DNA of 19,610 bases from the NCBI GenBank assembly GCA_018665005.1, contig JABJEE010000218.1:1-19610 (forward strand), given 5' to 3'. This document shows, one piece after another, positions 1-6,704 of this stretch. The translations under genes and the position numbers were made by a program. Position 1 is the first letter of the stretch. Each line of letters starts with the position of its first letter. This stretch comes from Flavobacteriales bacterium. Its GTDB lineage: Bacteria; Bacteroidota; Bacteroidia; Flavobacteriales_D; Crocinitomicaceae. Under the pieces are notes generated by a model, which worked only from the letters and a program-made list of their open reading frames with translations, did no database searches and was not told the DNA's origin.

Positions 1-654
1 TCTATAAAGAGCCAAAGAGCTATTGTACCCGATAGCACTTTTTCCTAAAGTATTGTTTGTAGATCCCGCTGCTAAAGTTGCAACTGCAGTACCGTGACCC
101 TGAGAAGCAGTGTTGGTGTTATCATAGTGAACGTATTTTCCAACAAGCTCTTCGTGATTCTCAAAATAATTTTGGTCAGAAATAGCGATTACAATATTAG
201 AATCACCCGTTGTAACGTTCCAAGCATCTTTTGCACCGATCAATTCAAGAGCCCAAGGACTAGAAACAGATAGAGTATAATCATCTGGAGTTTCAAGCGT
301 TTGATATACTGGAGCGTATTCTACTTTAGAAACAACACTTACGTTGTTTGTTAATGTTGTATATAAATCAGCAACATCACAATCACAGCTCACTTCGTAA
401 ACCTTCGTTAATGAAGCTGTCCTTGATGAAGGAAGTGCTTTTTCAATGTTGGTGATGTTTAATGAAGTAATAGCCGCGTTGAAGTTTGCGTCATTTGAAA
501 CAAGAACTCCTGAAGCATTTTGTGTAGGAACATTATTACTGTTATCTATAGTTAACCATACTTTAGAATCTTGTTGTGAAAAAGAAAGCAAAGAAGCCAT
601 AGAAAATAGAGCTGCTGTTGCTGTCGTTCTGATTGTGTTTTTTAAAGTTTTCAT
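1..654 (-). CDS. Secreted subtilisin-like serine protease (peptidase S8), N-terminal part
   Basis: The reading frame starts at ATG 654 and is open to the left edge (218 codons), so the C-terminal half is missing. Residues 1-22 form a signal peptide (MKTLKNTIRTT, then a hydrophobic run ending SLLSFSQ). Residues of about 25-120 look like an inhibitor-type prodomain. The catalytic domain begins near SPWALELIGAKDAWNVTTGD, a typical S8 entry. The presumed catalytic Asp is D160 in IVIAISDQNYF and the His is H187 in the canonical GHGTAVA. The active-site Ser would lie outside the window. The Asp is followed by Gln-Asn rather than the usual Thr/Ser-Gly. Known S8 enzymes of this kind are exported and degrade proteins outside the cell; in Bacteroidota many carry a C-terminal T9SS sorting domain, which cannot be checked here. 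The family assignment is firm; substrate and localisation are inferred. Confidence 0.88.
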   Translation of the reverse strand, partial: MKTLKNTIRTTATAALFSMASLLSFSQQDSKVWLTIDNSNNVPTQNASGVLVSNDANFNAAITSLNITNIEKALPSSRTASLTKVYEVSCDCDVADLYTTLTNNVSVVSKVEYAPVYQTLETPDDYTLSVSSPWALELIGAKDAWNVTTGDSNIVIAISDQNYFENHEELVGKYVHYDNTNTASQGHGTAVATLAAGSTNNTLGKSAIGYNSSLALYR

Positions 655-882
655 ATCCGTGTGTTTTGTTGTGTGTTTGTTTTCTTGACACAAATCTGCA
701 CCTATATATAAGTACCTGAAAGAAAAACACAACAACAGAATGAAAAATACACAAGCATACGAAACAACCAATACGTAATCGTATCGGTAGTGTTAAGTGC
801 TTATACGTAGATGAGGGGTATTGAGGGTCTTTTATGAAACTTTATAGGGAATGACCCAAATAGCAATGGTTACAAAGGGGAA
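655..882 (-). promoter_or_regulatory. Upstream region of the protease gene with paired TACGTA palindromes
   Basis: This 228-base gap holds no credible gene. Two copies of ATACGTA (771-777 and 803-809) place palindromic TACGTA cores exactly 32 bases apart, about three helical turns. The first lies inside an inverted repeat at 769-786 (on the minus strand CGATACG, loop ATTA, CGTATTG, one G-U pair). A weak -7-like box TATGCTTG (minus strand, 751-758) differs from TAnnTTTG at one base. The region after the 883-1404 stop has no hairpin plus T-run that I would call a terminator. That this region controls the protease gene is inference from position. Confidence 0.35.
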
Positions 883-1404
883 CTAATTCTTTTTACGCTT
901 TTTTTTAATGTCGAGGTCATTCACCAAAAGAAACTTAACAGAAAGAAAGAGATAATTTAAGTCAAAAGCATTGCTTCTTCTATTAGGTAAAAGAAATTGA
1001 TAACCTGTTGTCACATGAAGTTGAAGAACCTTATATCCAATCGTTGGAGCAAAACCGTACTTTAAAGAAGAAAAGTCAGACTTTAACACGCCTTTAAGGC
1101 CATAAGAGAAACCGAGATTACTTGTTTTAAACCAATAACCAACATCAGAACCGATAACAGCGTTGTCTATGTCATAGTTTAAAGCAAAAAACAGTGCTTG
1201 AGTATTGGGTTTTTTTATTTTTAGCTGTTTAGATTGTCTTTCAACACCTATTTCTCCTACCCAAAACCGCCCAGTTTGAACACCAAAAAAAGTTCCTGAA
1301 CGAACCACACGGCTTTTCTTTTTCTTTCCAAAATCAAATGGGTTATTTTGACCGCTAATAGAAAAAACAATAAAAAAGAAACAAAAAAACAGGGTTTTAT
1401 TCAT
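883..1404 (-). CDS. Exported protein of unknown function, probably a small outer-membrane barrel
   Basis: I do not recognise the family. The 173-residue product starts at ATG 1404 with a signal peptide (MNKTLFFCFFFIVFSISGQ). A Lys/Arg patch (KKKKSR) follows, then alternating hydrophobic/polar segments rich in Gly, Tyr and Phe (GTFFGVQTGRFWVGEIGVE, LGFSYGLKGVL, FAPTIGYKVLQLHVTTGYQF, LNYLFLSVKFLLV). Such segments suit the transmembrane strands of a small beta-barrel. The C-terminus is a basic tail (KKKRKK). It lies 17 bases downstream of the cvpA-family gene on the same strand and probably shares its transcript. An outer-membrane location is inferred from composition only. Confidence 0.6.
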   Translation of the reverse strand: MNKTLFFCFFFIVFSISGQNNPFDFGKKKKSRVVRSGTFFGVQTGRFWVGEIGVERQSKQLKIKKPNTQALFFALNYDIDNAVIGSDVGYWFKTSNLGFSYGLKGVLKSDFSSLKYGFAPTIGYKVLQLHVTTGYQFLLPNRRSNAFDLNYLFLSVKFLLVNDLDIKKKRKKN

Positions 1405-1421
1405 TTTTAGACAAGGTTATT

Positions 1422-1928
1422 TTATTTAACCATAGCATCATAACCCAAAACGAGAGTGTTTTTAACTCCGGGCATAAACGTTTGCGTATAGCCAACAGTA
1501 AAATTATAAAACAGGGACTCTTCTTTACTTTTCTTTGAAATAACGTGGTTTGAAGCGTCTAATGGACTGATGATTAAAAACAGTGTTCCGGCAAAAAAGC
1601 CCCATTTTAGTGCGCCGATAATGGCTCCAAAGACATTGTTTAACATTGAGGGCCAGGCAAATTTAATCGACCGCTCGAATAGCCGACCAGATATTTTAAC
1701 TAAAAAATAAACCCCTATAAGCACCAAAATAAAGGCTATCAGAGGAACAACAATACCATCATTTGAAGAAACAAAAAGCAAAGCAATCTGATTTGAAAAA
1801 TGAAAAGCCACGTAAAAACCGATAACGACAGCAACAAGCTGGAAGATGGACATTATTAATCCTTGTTTCCAACCATAATAAGCGCCCACTCCAAAGAAAA
1901 CGCAAATAAATAAATCTAACATATTCAT
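1422..1928 (-). CDS. CvpA family inner-membrane protein
   Basis: The 168-residue product has four hydrophobic segments and the CvpA/colicin V production family look: MLDLFICVFFGVGAYYGWKQG at the N-terminus (short helix, then Gly-Trp-Lys-Gln-Gly turn), IMSIFQLVAVVIGFYVAFHF, VVPLIAFILVLIGVYFLV, and NVFGAIIGALKWGFFAGTLF. Family members are needed for colicin V export in E. coli, but the molecular role is unclear. I start at ATG 1928 because family proteins begin just before the LDLF segment; ATG 1922 is an equally good alternative. The frame extends upstream to ATG 1958, but that would add ten atypical residues. A promoter-like TATTTTCG lies only four bases upstream, so the message may have almost no leader. 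Confidence 0.85.
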   Translation of the reverse strand: MNMLDLFICVFFGVGAYYGWKQGLIMSIFQLVAVVIGFYVAFHFSNQIALLFVSSNDGIVVPLIAFILVLIGVYFLVKISGRLFERSIKFAWPSMLNNVFGAIIGALKWGFFAGTLFLIISPLDASNHVISKKSKEESLFYNFTVGYTQTFMPGVKNTLVLGYDAMVK

Positions 1929-1932
1929 AAAA

Positions 1933-1940
1933 CGAAAATA
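1933..1940 (-). promoter_or_regulatory. Promoter-like -7 box TATTTTCG upstream of the cvpA-family gene
   Basis: The minus strand reads TATTTTCG, which matches the Bacteroidota -7 element TAnnTTTG except for C at position 7. I see no clear TTTG -33 element at the expected distance. The box ends four bases before ATG 1928, which would give a leaderless or nearly leaderless transcript. Confidence 0.3.
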
Positions 1941-2028
1941 ATAAGATATCATACACATGAATAAATAATTAAAATAAAGTTCTCCATATGCACATGTGGT
2001 TTATCTCAAAATAATTATCCTTGTGACA

Positions 2029-2484
2029 ATGATTGATCCATATAATGACGAGTACTTTATGCAACAGGCACTTCAAGAGGCAAACAAGGCTTTTGAAAAA
2101 AACGAGGTCCCTGTTGGAGCTGTTGTCGTTAGTAATAAACAGATTATTGCTCGTGCACACAATTTAACCGAACAATTAACTGATGTAACGGCCCACGCAG
2201 AAATACAAGCAATCACAGCTGCTGCCCAGTTTTTAGGAGCTAAATACCTAAAAGGGTGCACAATGTATGTAACGTTGGAGCCTTGTAAAATGTGCGCAGG
2301 AGCATTGTATTGGTCGCAAATTGATAAAGTCGTATTTGGGACTCGAGACGAAAAAAGAGGGGCAGGAATCTTTTCTCCATCACTTTATCACCCGTCAACC
2401 CTTGTTACGAATGGTATAAAAAAAGAAGAGTGTCAAACGATACTTAGGAGTTTCTTTAAAAAGAAAAGAAGATCAACCATATAA
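2029..2484 (+). CDS. tadA: tRNA-specific adenosine deaminase TadA
   Basis: TadA converts adenosine 34 to inosine in the anticodon of tRNA-Arg(ACG), using a zinc-bound water. The 151-residue product shows the cytidine/deoxycytidylate deaminase fold signature: H56-A-E58 (TAHAEIQA) with the proton-shuttling Glu, and the zinc cysteines in P-C86-K-M-C89. These positions fall within one residue of the E. coli TadA zinc site. The N-terminal MQQALQEANKAFEKNEVPVG and the FGTRDEKRGAGI segment are also family features. I chose ATG 2029 (MIDPYNDEYF); the open frame continues upstream to 1996, but those residues are not family-like. A -7-like TATCCTTG (2016-2023, one mismatch) lies five bases before the start. 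The gene diverges from the cvpA-family gene and its last 12 bases overlap the end of recO. Confidence 0.97.
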   Translation: MIDPYNDEYFMQQALQEANKAFEKNEVPVGAVVVSNKQIIARAHNLTEQLTDVTAHAEIQAITAAAQFLGAKYLKGCTMYVTLEPCKMCAGALYWSQIDKVVFGTRDEKRGAGIFSPSLYHPSTLVTNGIKKEECQTILRSFFKKKRRSTI

Positions 2485-3159
2485 AACGTCTCTAATCACT
2501 TCAATTGATTTATTTCGGTTATACCCCGGAACATGTTGTATCGCATAATTAATCAATGCGTCAAACACTTTTTTAGGGTTTAACAAATCTCTTTCTAGTT
2601 CATTGAAAACGATATAAATTTCATCAACGACACCTATTTCATGAATGGTTTTTAGTGAGGGAGACTTAGGGTTGAAAACACCGTTTAAAGGGTCAAAACT
2701 CTCTACCTTACCTAAAGGGTTTAATGGGGGGTATCCTAAAAAAGAAATAAGTTCTGCTAGGAAAAAAACAGGGAACGACCCTGGTTTATTCGCCTGCTTT
2801 AAGGTTAACACTTGGTTTTTTATAAAATCAAAAAACGTAGAGTCTGTTCCGCAATTTACCAAGATCGACTTATAGCTATCTGACATAAAGAAAGCGATTA
2901 AAACCTTTTGAGGAGAACCATAAACCTCGTCTAACGGAATTGTTCTTTCAAGGTTGACAATGGTTTGAAGTCCGCCTTCAGAGTGTCGATATATCGTGAA
3001 ATTGTAAAAACCTAGAATAGAGGGTTTGGTTCGCTTTTTTTTACCGCCTTTAATTATTCCGTTTTGAACACCATTTTCTTTAGAAAAGAAACAAACCCAA
3101 ATACTGCTTTCAGAATAGCTTTTAAGCTCTAAGACAATAACTTCTACAACTGTTTTCAA
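2473..3159 (-). CDS. recO: DNA repair protein RecO
   Basis: RecO helps load RecA on SSB-coated DNA and anneals strands in the RecFOR pathway. The 228-residue product has the RecO layout: an N-terminal OB-fold (VVEVIVLELKSYSESSIWVCFFS, then NGIIKGGKKKRTKP with the Gly-Lys-rich loop, and GFYNFTIYRHSEGGLQTI). A helical domain follows (VLIAFFMSDSYKSIL, FPVFFLAELISFLGYPPL). The start is TTG 3159: this places the initiator at the usual distance before the VEVIVL strand, and the next in-frame Met lies about 90 residues on. Zinc cysteines found in some RecO proteins are absent, as is common in Bacteroidota. It follows the TonB receptor gene by 11 bases and is probably cotranscribed with it; it converges with tadA. 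Confidence 0.93.
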   Translation of the reverse strand: MKTVVEVIVLELKSYSESSIWVCFFSKENGVQNGIIKGGKKKRTKPSILGFYNFTIYRHSEGGLQTIVNLERTIPLDEVYGSPQKVLIAFFMSDSYKSILVNCGTDSTFFDFIKNQVLTLKQANKPGSFPVFFLAELISFLGYPPLNPLGKVESFDPLNGVFNPKSPSLKTIHEIGVVDEIYIVFNELERDLLNPKKVFDALINYAIQHVPGYNRNKSIEVIRDVLYG

Positions 3160-3170
3160 TGAATATGTGT

Positions 3171-5624
3171 TTATTGCCTTCGTTGTGGGCGAAAGTCAAT
3201 TTTATAGTAAAAAATAGGCAAGCGACCGAGTTGGTTTTTTTCAGCTGTCGGTTGATAGCCAGGACTATTTAAAACCGAAGGGTCTAAGCTTGGAGCATAG
3301 GCAAGACTCAAAACATTTGTTGTGTTCAATACATTTATAAGATCTATTCCAATTTCGTGAGTAGATTTCTCAGCATTCATTCTCCAGCTCAGCTTTAAGT
3401 CTATTCTAAAGTAATCATCAAAAGAAAGGTCATTAAATTGATTGTCTTGAAAAATAATTTCTTTAAAAGCCTCTGTTTGTTCAATATCCACAAGCCCATA
3501 CCTTTTGCCTCCAGCACGTGTAAGCTTTAAGCCGATTCCTATCGTGTTTTTTGCCCCCAGTTTAAATTCTTTTCCAGCAAGAAGATTAAAAACGTAGCTT
3601 CCATTATATGATGTGCTTCGAAGAACATTATCGCTTCCTCTATATTTAGAGTCATATAGAGTCCCGGAAAAAAGAAAGAAAAAGCTCTTGTCGAAATATT
3701 TTTGAATCGTAAGTTCCAACCCATAATTGTATCCCGTTCCTGTATTTTGTAGTGAATCAGGAAATATTCGAGCAAAACCACTACCCATATTGATCATCGA
3801 AAAAGAGGATTCTCGAATTGAAACCGGCACCTGATATAAGTATTGATAATATAATTCCGTTTTAATACTAAACCCCTGACCGAAAAACTTTTCATAACCT
3901 AGGCCAGAGTGAACGCTCCGCATAAAGCCCATGTCTTTGTTGTGATATATTTTATCACCATTATTAGCTGTAAGGTGATAGGTATACGTGTATAAGGGTT
4001 GAGCTTGACTATGCATGCCCGCCCCTGCAAATATTGCTTGGTTGTTTTTAAGGCGGTATTTAATACCTGCTCGTGGTTCTGCAGGGCTAAAAGCGTTTCC
4101 GTAAGAGAAATATTGACTGTGAAGTCCTAGAGTCATGTCTAAATTATCGCTGGCGCGATATTTCCATTGTACAAAGGGTTGAACCATAACCGCTGCACTA
4201 TTGTTGTCCCAACGATTAACAAACTGGTTGGGCACATCTAAATCTGAGAGAACTGAGTCAAGTTGATGAAAAAGGAAAAGGTCAGCGTTTATACCGAATT
4301 TTATTAAGTGCCGTTTGTTTATCTTATGGTTTAAAGAAAAATATCCAGAAGTCTTTACGGTTTCAAACTCATATCCCATCATGGGGTATATCGTGTCAAC
4401 GCTTATGGAAGAGTCTCCCCCACTTACATCAAGAGAGCGTTGGAGATAATTGTGGCGAGAGTGTTGTTCATCAAAAGAAACAGCAACCGTCGCAGACACA
4501 AAGGTTTTTTCGTTGACGGGTTTTTTATAATTCAAACCACTTACAAACATAGAAGTGCCAAAATACTGATCCCTATCCCCTTCACCGTAAAACTCAGAAG
4601 AGTAATCCGTTTGTTCAGAGATTTTTATATCAATATTACTTTTACCCCCTATTCCGAACCAACATAGCTGCCCTCCTTTTTTGAGAGGAAAATTGAACTT
4701 AAACGAAGCGTCTCCATATTGAGGCACAGCGTCTGTGCCAATTTTAATTCCAATTGCTTGAAAAAGAGATAAGGATGAATATCGTCCCATTACTAGATAG
4801 CTCGACTTCCCTTTTTTAGATAGCGGACCTTCAGCAACAAACTCGGTTCCCAAAAACCCAAATTGACCTGTAAACTCATGCCGACTATTATTTCCATTAC
4901 GAAGCTTTAAATCAAAAACTCCGGATGTGCTATTTCCATATTCTGCTGGAAAAGCACTCATAAAAAAATCGGAATTGGATAAAAGCTTATTGTTTAATAT
5001 AGAAACCGGACCCCCAGAACTACCAGAAATCGCAAAATGTGAAGGATTGGGAATATCTACGCCTTCAACGCGCCAAACAACACCTAGAGGGCTATTACCA
5101 CGAATAACAATATCGTTTCTAGAGTCGTCTGACCCCTGAACACCCGCAAAGTTTGAAGCCATACGTGCGGGGTCCATTCTCGACCCTGGATAGCGATTTG
5201 TTTCTTCTACACTAAATTGTTGTGCAGAAATTAAAGCAAGCTCGTTAATAACCATTCCCTGTTTTCTGGCACGAACGACTACTTCTTCCTGCTCGGATAT
5301 AAGCTCAATTAATGGTAAATTTACCACAAGCTCTTTACCAGAAGAAACCTCAATAGTTTTGTCTTGCTTCATATACATAGCAAACGACCCAACTAGGAGG
5401 TGCTTTCCAACCGGAACCTTTTCAAATAAGAATTCACCATTAAAATCTGTTGCGACTCTAAAGGTTGAAAGCTCTTCACCTTCCAGAATAATTTCAACTT
5501 TTACTCCGGTTAAGGGAAACTGAGATTCGCTGTCAAAAACACTACCTCTGACGGTTTGTGTAGGCGATTGACAAAGGGATGTTAAGGAGTAAAATAGAGC
5601 AATTAGGAATAAAGAGGTTTTCAT
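3171..5624 (-). CDS. TonB-dependent outer-membrane receptor with carboxypeptidase-regulatory-like domain
   Basis: The 817-residue product starts at ATG 5624 with a signal peptide (MKTSLFLIALFYSLTSLCQ); the frame is open to 5702 but the extra residues do not look like an export signal. Residues of about 22-110 form a carboxypeptidase-regulatory-like beta-sandwich (TVRGSVFDSESQFPLTGVKV, FNGEFLFEKVPVGKH). Residues of about 115-235 are the plug: RNDIVIRGNSPLGVVWRVEG, then IPNPSHF, then AFPAEYGNSTSGVFDLKLR. The rest is a barrel with alternating aromatic strands and long loops, ending in FYYKIDF plus a short basic tail. Such receptors import ligands across the outer membrane using TonB energy. No SusD-like lipoprotein or glycan enzymes lie next to it, so it is not a polysaccharide-utilisation SusC. 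The substrate is unknown. Confidence 0.93.
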   Translation of the reverse strand: MKTSLFLIALFYSLTSLCQSPTQTVRGSVFDSESQFPLTGVKVEIILEGEELSTFRVATDFNGEFLFEKVPVGKHLLVGSFAMYMKQDKTIEVSSGKELVVNLPLIELISEQEEVVVRARKQGMVINELALISAQQFSVEETNRYPGSRMDPARMASNFAGVQGSDDSRNDIVIRGNSPLGVVWRVEGVDIPNPSHFAISGSSGGPVSILNNKLLSNSDFFMSAFPAEYGNSTSGVFDLKLRNGNNSRHEFTGQFGFLGTEFVAEGPLSKKGKSSYLVMGRYSSLSLFQAIGIKIGTDAVPQYGDASFKFNFPLKKGGQLCWFGIGGKSNIDIKISEQTDYSSEFYGEGDRDQYFGTSMFVSGLNYKKPVNEKTFVSATVAVSFDEQHSRHNYLQRSLDVSGGDSSISVDTIYPMMGYEFETVKTSGYFSLNHKINKRHLIKFGINADLFLFHQLDSVLSDLDVPNQFVNRWDNNSAAVMVQPFVQWKYRASDNLDMTLGLHSQYFSYGNAFSPAEPRAGIKYRLKNNQAIFAGAGMHSQAQPLYTYTYHLTANNGDKIYHNKDMGFMRSVHSGLGYEKFFGQGFSIKTELYYQYLYQVPVSIRESSFSMINMGSGFARIFPDSLQNTGTGYNYGLELTIQKYFDKSFFFLFSGTLYDSKYRGSDNVLRSTSYNGSYVFNLLAGKEFKLGAKNTIGIGLKLTRAGGKRYGLVDIEQTEAFKEIIFQDNQFNDLSFDDYFRIDLKLSWRMNAEKSTHEIGIDLINVLNTTNVLSLAYAPSLDPSVLNSPGYQPTAEKNQLGRLPIFYYKIDFRPQRRQ

Positions 5625-5640
5625 GTAATTGTATTTGTAA

Positions 5641-5648
5641 CGAAAGTA
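5641..5648 (-). promoter_or_regulatory. Promoter-like -7 box TACTTTCG upstream of the TonB receptor gene
   Basis: The minus strand reads TACTTTCG 16 bases before ATG 5624, one base away from TAnnTTTG. I find no convincing TTTG -33 element at 17-23 bases. Confidence 0.35.
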
Positions 5649-5727
5649 CAATGTTTTTTTAATAAGAATAAAACCTAATTTGCGTGAAAAAGGATATTTC
5701 ATTCAAGAAATACAGTTTAGCACGATG

Positions 5728-5759
5728 TTTGATTGAAACACATAAAATGATTAATTTCG
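5728..5759 (+). promoter_or_regulatory. Promoter candidate TTTG - 20 bases - TAATTTCG for the thioredoxin-like gene
   Basis: TTTG (5728-5731) and TAATTTCG (5752-5759) are separated by 20 bases, inside the range described for the Bacteroidota sigma factor (-33 TTTG, -7 TAnnTTTG). The -7 box has C at position 7. It ends 14 bases before ATG 5774, giving a very short leader. Confidence 0.45.
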
Positions 5760-5773
5760 AAAAAAAAAGCAAA

Positions 5774-6241
5774 ATGAAAAACTTAACTCTAATCCTACTA
5801 TTTATAACTTTTGCAAGCGTGTCTTTTTCACAAGAAAAACTAGTTTGGCACGAAGACCTCAATGAGGCTGTTGCAATCTCTCAGAAAGAAAACAAACCAC
5901 TTATGCTGTTTTTTACAGGAAGCGACTGGTGTGGATGGTGTATTAGACTTCAGAAAGAAGTTTTCTTTAAGCCAGAATTCACCAAATGGGCAAGCGAAAA
6001 CGTTGTTCTTGTTGAATTAGACTATCCACGAAAAAAAGCACAGTCGAAAGAGTTAAAAGCTCAAAATTCCCAACTTCAACAACAGTTTCAGGTTAGAGGA
6101 TATCCAACGATTTGGTTTGTTAAGGCAGAGAAAAACTCTTCAGGACAAATGAATTTAAGTCAGCTAGGCAAGACGGGATATGTTAAAGGAGGCCCATCAG
6201 TATGGATTTCTGGAGCTGCTCAAATTTTAGGAAGAAAATAA
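5774..6241 (+). CDS. Periplasmic thioredoxin-like protein with CGWC active site
   Basis: The 155-residue product begins with a signal peptide (MKNLTLILLFITFASVSFSQ) and has no lipobox Cys, so it is probably soluble in the periplasm. The thioredoxin fold is shown by KPLMLFFTGSDWCGWCIRLQ, with the redox pair C53 and C56 (CGWC), and by the cis-Pro loop VRGYPTIWFV. It resembles the thioredoxin_7/DUF255-type family of exported thiol-disulfide proteins. It may reduce or isomerise disulfides in exported proteins, which would fit the Cys-rich surface proteins of this organism, but no substrate is shown. ATG 5774 was chosen over the upstream open frame from 5684 because it starts the signal peptide. 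The last 15 bases overlap recX on the other strand. Confidence 0.9.
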   Translation: MKNLTLILLFITFASVSFSQEKLVWHEDLNEAVAISQKENKPLMLFFTGSDWCGWCIRLQKEVFFKPEFTKWASENVVLVELDYPRKKAQSKELKAQNSQLQQQFQVRGYPTIWFVKAEKNSSGQMNLSQLGKTGYVKGGPSVWISGAAQILGRK

Positions 6242-6700
6242 CGACGAAAAATCAACACGGTCAAAGTCTTCGCCTGAATATCCTTTAGAAGAAAGAAAGC
6301 GTAAAACCTTCCCTTTCTTTTCAAACGCGCTCAACCCTTCTTTTAGGGTAAGCGCTTTCTTTTCAGCTAAACCGCTTAAGTTGTGATCGTATTTTTCCTT
6401 AGGAATGTTTTTAAGCCCTTGATCAATAAGTTCTTTTGATATTTTATGTTGAATGAGACCCATTCTTATTTTTTGTTTGCCCCACTTCTTAAGGTTTACT
6501 TTGCCTTGTATAAACGATTCAATAAAACGGTTTTCATTTAAAAAGTTATCTGACCTCAACGAGGAAATGAGAAGCTCAATTTTTTCATCTTCAACGACAA
6601 AGGTTTTTATTTTTTTTTCAACCTCGTATACAGAGCGCTCCTGATAGGCACAATATCGTTCAAGTTTAGACTTTATTTCACTAAACTCTAAGAGGCCCAT
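6227..6700 (-). CDS. recX: Regulatory protein RecX
   Basis: RecX binds RecA filaments and limits their extension or recombinase activity. The 157-residue product is helical throughout and carries RecX repeats: LERYCAYQERSVYEVEKKI (repeat 1, with the Arg-Ser-x-x-Glu-Val pattern), LRSDNFLNENRFIESFIQGK (repeat 2, the LxxxxxLNDxRFA-like segment), KWGKQKIRMGLIQHKIS (the WGxxKIRxxLxxKGI-like segment), and KVLRFLSSKGYSGEDFDRV near the end. The start is ATG 6698-6700, four bases after the RNase G stop, so it is probably translated from the same message. It converges with and overlaps the thioredoxin-like gene. Confidence 0.92.
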   Translation of the reverse strand: MGLLEFSEIKSKLERYCAYQERSVYEVEKKIKTFVVEDEKIELLISSLRSDNFLNENRFIESFIQGKVNLKKWGKQKIRMGLIQHKISKELIDQGLKNIPKEKYDHNLSGLAEKKALTLKEGLSAFEKKGKVLRFLSSKGYSGEDFDRVDFSSLFSS

Positions 6701-6704
6701 TTAA

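Noticed and set aside
446..688. Plus-strand open frame of 80 codons
   Set aside because: It lies antisense to the signal peptide and prodomain of the protease and shows no family features.
1996..2028. Upstream extension of tadA to 1996
   Set aside because: The extra eleven residues (MVYLKIIILVT) are not family-like and the normal TadA N-terminus begins at 2029.
3171..5624. SusC-type glycan receptor of a polysaccharide-utilisation locus
   Set aside because: There is no SusD partner or carbohydrate-active enzyme nearby, and the neighbours are recO and a thioredoxin-like gene.
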